Source: an uncultured Clostridia bacterium (GTDB taxonomy: Bacteria > Bacillota > Clostridia > Lachnospirales > Lachnospiraceae). Taken from it: a DNA stretch of 21,822 nucleotides. Numbering within the stretch: the stretch's first letter is position 1; every line of letters starts with the position of its first letter. Both the position numbers and the translations under genes were made by a program. Shown here piece by piece: positions 21,560 through 21,822 of this stretch. Under the pieces are notes generated by a model, which did not search any database, had not been told where the DNA came from, and saw only the letters and a program-made list of their open reading frames with translations. The stretch spans positions 1 to 21,822 of the forward strand of contig CAMZAI010000015.1 in NCBI GenBank assembly GCA_947304065.1, given 5' to 3'.

Positions 21560-21822
21560 TTTAAAGCTCCCTCCGCACCGTCCTCCGAATCCATGAGCCT
21601 GTGCATCTTTTCTTTGTCTTCATACATTGCGAGATCCATACGCCGCAGGAAATCATCCTGAGCCTCTCCGCGCACATATTTCGCATGTCCCATCGAGAAC
21701 GAAAGCCTGTAGGGTTCCGACGTGCCTTCGTTGAAGGTTTTTGCCATTATACTTACCTGATCTTCTATCGCGAATACGTCTTCTTCCTTATCGGAATTCA
21801 CCAGGATAACGAACTCGTCTCC
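21556..21822 (-). CDS. GGDEF-domain protein, C-terminal part (cut by window edge)
   Basis: Only the last 88 codons are inside the window, and the frame runs off the right edge. The first visible residues GDEFVILVNSDKEEDV are the end of a GG(D/E)EF motif. LSFSMGHAKYV and DDFLRRMDLAMYEDKEKMH then match the C-terminal strands and last helix of a diguanylate cyclase domain. It could make cyclic di-GMP, but the first Gly, the inhibitory site and the N-terminal sensor lie outside. The ending overlaps the GNAT start (GTGA). Whether the domain is active cannot be judged. Confidence 0.85.
   Translation of the reverse strand, partial: GDEFVILVNSDKEEDVFAIEDQVSIMAKTFNEGTSEPYRLSFSMGHAKYVRGEAQDDFLRRMDLAMYEDKEKMHRLMDSEDGAEGALK

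Overview
The window looks like chromosomal DNA from an anaerobic Clostridia, most likely a Lachnospiraceae relative. Pointers are the comEA...comEC-holA order, a DUF4317-type protein, a GerMN lipoprotein behind a two-component system, a cytosolic [FeFe]-hydrogenase-like/chemoreceptor fusion, strong AGGAGG ribosome binding sites and consensus sigma-A promoters. The genus cannot be fixed from sequence alone. All genes except proA lie on the minus strand. No insertion sequence, phage gene or CRISPR array was seen.

Region 1 (1-9032, minus, read right to left) is an expanded late-competence locus: comEA, an OmpR-type response regulator, a membrane histidine kinase, a two-GerMN-domain lipoprotein, comEC, then pssA and psd (phosphatidylethanolamine synthesis), holA and tRNA-Ser(CGA). 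The genes nearly all touch or overlap. A promoter lies just before pssA, another at the end of holA serves the tRNA, and a strong terminator follows the tRNA. Two terminator-like hairpins at the left edge probably end a plus-strand transcript arriving from outside the window.

Region 2 (9033-10482) holds proA, the only plus-strand gene. It is divergent from comEA, has its own promoter and ends at a GAAA-loop hairpin. No proB is adjacent.

Region 3 (10485-13628, minus) starts at a consensus promoter followed by a leader of about 185 nt containing four successive hairpins. A GT2 glycosyltransferase, a DUF4317-type protein and plsY (acyl-glycerol-3-phosphate synthesis) follow. A separate 56-codon gene with an excellent promoter, RBS and a palindrome over its -10 box sits just downstream.

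Region 4 (13638-15659, minus) is a metal-uptake operon with a His-rich binding lipoprotein and an ABC-3 permease but no ATPase gene. It has a full-consensus promoter with a perfect 25-bp palindrome of Fur-family geometry directly upstream.

Region 5 (15665-17731, minus) is a monocistronic gene fusing two ferredoxin-like clusters, an [FeFe]-hydrogenase H-cluster domain, a further Fe-S domain and a methyl-accepting chemotaxis signalling domain. The H-cluster cysteine ligands are kept but the proton-transfer cysteine is replaced, which suggests a soluble redox or H2 sensor rather than a production enzyme.

Region 6 (17799-21822, minus) is an operon of a GGDEF protein (cut by the window edge), a GNAT acetyltransferase, a hybrid histidine kinase and a protein with two lipocalin-like repeats, ending at a large hairpin terminator.
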